Shown in pieces: positions 6,385 to 7,982 of a stretch of 7,982 nucleotides of DNA. This DNA is from Pseudomonadota bacterium (GTDB lineage Bacteria; Desulfobacterota; Anaeroferrophillalia; Anaeroferrophillales; Tharpellaceae). Made by a program: the position numbers and the translations under genes. The DNA lies in NCBI GenBank assembly GCA_015486505.1, contig WFRP01000124.1, forward strand, positions 1 through 7,982. Direction: 5' to 3'. The first letter of the stretch is position 1. Every line of letters starts with the position of its first letter. Under the pieces are notes generated by a model, which did not search any database, was not told the origin of the DNA, and saw only the letters and a program-made list of their open reading frames with translations.

Positions 6385-6939
6385 ATGCAGATAACTGGTG
6401 GAAAAAATCGCGGCCGCAAGATCAAGCCGATCAAAAACCCCGCAATCCGGCCCAGCAAGGCGGTTTTGCGTGAGGCTCTGTTTTCGGTTTTGGGCCCGCA
6501 ATGCTGTTACGGCAAAAAGGTTGCCGATTTTTTTGCCGGCAGCGGCATAATGACGCTTGAAGCTTTAAGCCGCGGCGCCGATACCGCCTACAGTGTCGAT
6601 TCCGATCCGAAAAGCTGCGCCCTTATTCGGGAGAATTTTGCCGATCTCGATGTTCGTGACAACGCCAGGCTGCTACAGATGAGTGTCCAGCAGGCGATCA
6701 TCAAATTGGCCGGCCTTAAGCTTGAATTTGATATTATTTTTCTCGACCCGCCTTACCATCTGCCGCAGTTAGGGATTGAAGCGATTGATTTGTCGGTTAA
6801 TGCCGGCATTTTAACCGATTCCGCCAGAGTAATTTTTGAACACCGCAGCAAAACCCAAATTCCGGAATGCAAATCTCTGACCCTCTGGAAACAGAAAAAA
6901 TATGGACAGTCAATGCTTTCTTTTTATGTCTTTCCTTGA
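6385..6939 (+). CDS. 16S rRNA (guanine-966-N2)-methyltransferase RsmD
   Basis: RsmD transfers a methyl group from S-adenosylmethionine to the N2 of G966 in 16S rRNA (E. coli numbering) during small-subunit assembly. The 184-aa product starts MQITGGKNRGRKIKP, matching family N-termini, and continues with RPSKAVLREALFSVLG. The SAM-binding motif DFFAGSGIMTLEALSRGA begins at D48. The catalytic DPPY tetrad is at 121-124. ATG 6385 is chosen because the family signature begins immediately there. A TTG at 6361 would add eight residues encoded by the terminator stem and T-run. No Shine-Dalgarno is visible because the terminator occupies the position. coaD follows after 33 nt, the common rsmD-coaD pairing. 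Confidence 0.94.
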   Translation: MQITGGKNRGRKIKPIKNPAIRPSKAVLREALFSVLGPQCCYGKKVADFFAGSGIMTLEALSRGADTAYSVDSDPKSCALIRENFADLDVRDNARLLQMSVQQAIIKLAGLKLEFDIIFLDPPYHLPQLGIEAIDLSVNAGILTDSARVIFEHRSKTQIPECKSLTLWKQKKYGQSMLSFYVFP

Positions 6940-6972
6940 AAAATAACAATATTAATTTACGGGGCTTTTAAA

Positions 6973-7467
6973 ATGGGTAATTGTAGACAGAGCAGCGTCG
7001 CCGTATTTCCCGGCTCATTTGATCCGGTAACTGTTGGCCATATTGATTTAATCGAAAGAAGCGCCACGGTATTTGATAAGATAATCGTCGCGGTTGCCTG
7101 CAATCAGGAGAAAACTCCCCTGTTTACGGTTGCGGAACGTATAAAAATGATTGAAGACATTTTCATCGACTCAGATAATGTCCAGGTCGAAACTTTTTCC
7201 GGCCTCCTGATTGATTATCTGAAACGCAGGCAGGTCAATGTCGTCATTCGTGGTTTGCGGGCGGTTTCTGATTTTGAATATGAGTTCCAGATGGCCCTGA
7301 TGAACCATAAACTGGCCCCGGGAATTGAAACTTTTTTTATGACCTCCAGCGCTCTGTATACTTATGTAAGTTCAAGAATAGTTAAAGAATTAGCCTCTTT
7401 AGGAGGTGACGTTTCCGATTTGGTTCACCCTTTGGTTGAAGAGAAGATTAAAGACAAGTATTCTTAG
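6973..7467 (+). CDS. Phosphopantetheine adenylyltransferase
   Basis: CoaD catalyses the penultimate step of coenzyme A synthesis: 4'-phosphopantetheine plus ATP gives dephospho-CoA and pyrophosphate. The 164-aa product is of normal length. The nucleotidyltransferase motif GSFDPVTVGH is at 14-23, with the T-x-G-H at 20-23. RGLRAVSDFEYEFQMALMNHKL starts at R93. The C-terminal SSRIVKELASLGGDVSDLV (from about 133) is also diagnostic. The ATG at 6973 has CGGGG (6960-6964) 8 nt upstream. The N-terminus is about seven residues longer than typical bacterial forms (GNCRQSS before VAVFPGSF). The gene is probably co-transcribed with rsmD. No clear terminator follows; the dispersed repeat starts 20 nt after the stop codon. 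Confidence 0.97.
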   Translation: MGNCRQSSVAVFPGSFDPVTVGHIDLIERSATVFDKIIVAVACNQEKTPLFTVAERIKMIEDIFIDSDNVQVETFSGLLIDYLKRRQVNVVIRGLRAVSDFEYEFQMALMNHKLAPGIETFFMTSSALYTYVSSRIVKELASLGGDVSDLVHPLVEEKIKDKYS

Positions 7468-7616
7468 AAGCATCCCAGACCGCTTTGTAACTATTCAGCT
7501 GAATCCGGGGTCGGGCGCGGTTTTTCTCCGCTAGGCGTTAAGATTTCTGTTTTTCCTTACGCTCGCTTCACCCGCCTTGCAAAACTCGCTACGCTCAAAC
7601 AGTTGCAATGCTGATG

Positions 7617-7796
7617 CGGGAACAAACCCGCAACCCAAAAGAAAGTTTTCGGCCCGCACCCAAGGGCAATCCGATGGTCGCACCCCAAGGGCAATCCGTT
7701 GGGCGCAAATAAGTACTCTTATCAGAACATTTTCTTGTTTTTATAGTTGAAAAAACTGTCGAAAAAAACAAGAAAATAATCTGTAAGGTACTAATG
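7617..7796 (+). repeat. Structured tandem unit 1 (180 bp) inside the right repeat
   Basis: Unit 1 starts GCGGGAAC after CTGATG (7611-7616) and ends with CTAATG (7791-7796). Its left half has small hairpins separated by CGCA: GCGGG/CCCGC at 7616-7631 and two near-identical ~24-bp copies at 7655-7678 and 7679-7703. Its right half is a long imperfect hairpin (about 7710-7794) whose arms contain AGTAC-CTTA-CAGA and TTTTCTTG pairing with CAAGAAAA. The inner loop can also pair weakly (ATAGTT with AACTGT). Confidence 0.8.
7655..7703 (+). repeat. Two tandem ~24-bp copies within unit 1
   Basis: The copies at 7655-7678 and 7679-7703 share CGCACC(C)CAAGGGCAATCCG and end TGGT or TGGG. Each can form a small CCA/TGG-type hairpin, CCCAA/TTGGG in the second. 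They are absent from unit 2. Confidence 0.85.
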
Positions 7797-7919
7797 CGGG
7801 AACAATCCCCGCAACCCAATTGGGCCTTTGCGGCCCGCAAATAAGTACTCTTATCAGAACATTTTCTGATTATTAAATCTTGTTTTTTGGTGCAGAAAAT
7901 AACCTGTAAGGTACTAATG
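7797..7919 (+). repeat. Structured tandem unit 2 (123 bp) inside the right repeat
   Basis: Unit 2 starts GCGGGAACAAT, as unit 1 does, and ends with CTAATG (7914-7919). It shares a perfect 31-bp block with unit 1 (7837-7867 versus 7705-7735) and a near-perfect block ending in CTGTAAGGTACTAATG. Its hairpin spans about 7842-7917; the outer stem is conserved, but the loop (about 7867-7894) is unlike that of unit 1. The left half contains the palindrome CCCAATTGGG, flanked by CCGCAA and TTGCGG. Confidence 0.8.
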
Positions 7920-7982
7920 GGCTCCCGCTCGCCGGGAAAAACAACGAAATCGTTTCCGCAACCGCTTACGAAAAACCACCCC

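Larger units (their letters stand above)
7487..7966 (+). repeat. Dispersed repeat, right copy, interrupted by tandem units
   Basis: This is the inverted partner of 1-178. Segments 7487-7616 and 7920-7966 match the left copy in reverse complement; the roughly 300 bp between them (7617-7919) have no counterpart there. The sharp inner edge is GTAACTATTCAGC at 7487. The 515 nt after coaD (7468-7982) hold only this repeat, its insert and 16 further bases at the window end, with no convincing gene. Whether the element extends past 7966 cannot be judged, since the left copy is cut off at its equivalent of 7966. Confidence 0.85.

Noticed and set aside
7595..7840. 81-aa open frame on the minus strand across the right repeat
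   Set aside because: It is made of the tandem hairpin units and repeat sequence, has no ribosome site and resembles no protein. It is a by-product of the repeats.
7710..7917. Integron attC sites
   Set aside because: The long hairpins with variable loops are reminiscent of attC, but I see no GTTRRRY/RYYYAAC core pair, no cassette genes between the units and no integrase in the window.
7617..7919. CRISPR array
   Set aside because: There are only two unequal units (180 and 123 bp), no short regular repeats with unique spacers and no cas genes.
1..7982. Composite transposon bounded by inverted repeats
   Set aside because: No transposase is present and the interior is ordinary housekeeping genes. 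Dispersed repeats at the contig ends are a simpler explanation.

Overview
The window looks like a chromosomal segment from a Desulfobacterota (deltaproteobacterial) genome of moderate GC, probably a whole contig. The main taxonomic hints are a PxxKW-type cysteine-rich small protein, which I know mostly from that lineage, a deoxynucleoside-kinase-like protein of the kind found there, and an iron-sulfur-type tryptophanyl-tRNA synthetase. Every convincing gene is on the + strand.

Layout: (1) 1-178 is a non-coding dispersed repeat. (2) 193-2687 holds a site-2-protease-like M50 membrane peptidase, trpS and an rluB-type pseudouridine synthase. (3) 2707-4989 is a large GH57 glycoside hydrolase starting 19 nt after rluB. 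(4) 4990-5310 is non-coding, with an 11-bp triplet tandem repeat at the GH57 stop. (5) 5311-6277 holds a divergent deoxynucleoside kinase and an 8-Cys PxxKW protein, followed by a strong intrinsic terminator at 6324-6376. (6) 6385-7467 is the common rsmD-coaD pair. (7) 7487-7966 is a second, inverted copy of the left repeat, interrupted by about 300 bp of tandem structured units.

Functionally this is mostly housekeeping: tRNA charging, modification of 23S (rluB) and 16S (rsmD) rRNA, coenzyme A synthesis (coaD), membrane proteolysis and alpha-glucan metabolism. No defence system, phage or insertion-sequence transposase is visible.

The most unusual material is non-coding. The gene block lies between two inverted copies of one repeat family. 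The right copy carries two tandem units (7617-7796 and 7797-7919), each ending in CTAATG. Each unit has a long imperfect hairpin with a conserved stem and a dissimilar loop. The left copy is an 'empty' version of the same site, so the window holds both occupied and unoccupied states. Other points of interest are a kinase that keeps its P-loop but has lost other expected catalytic and lid residues, a probable AUU start for rluB, a likely [4Fe-4S] motif in TrpRS, and a terminator ending 8 nt before the rsmD start codon.
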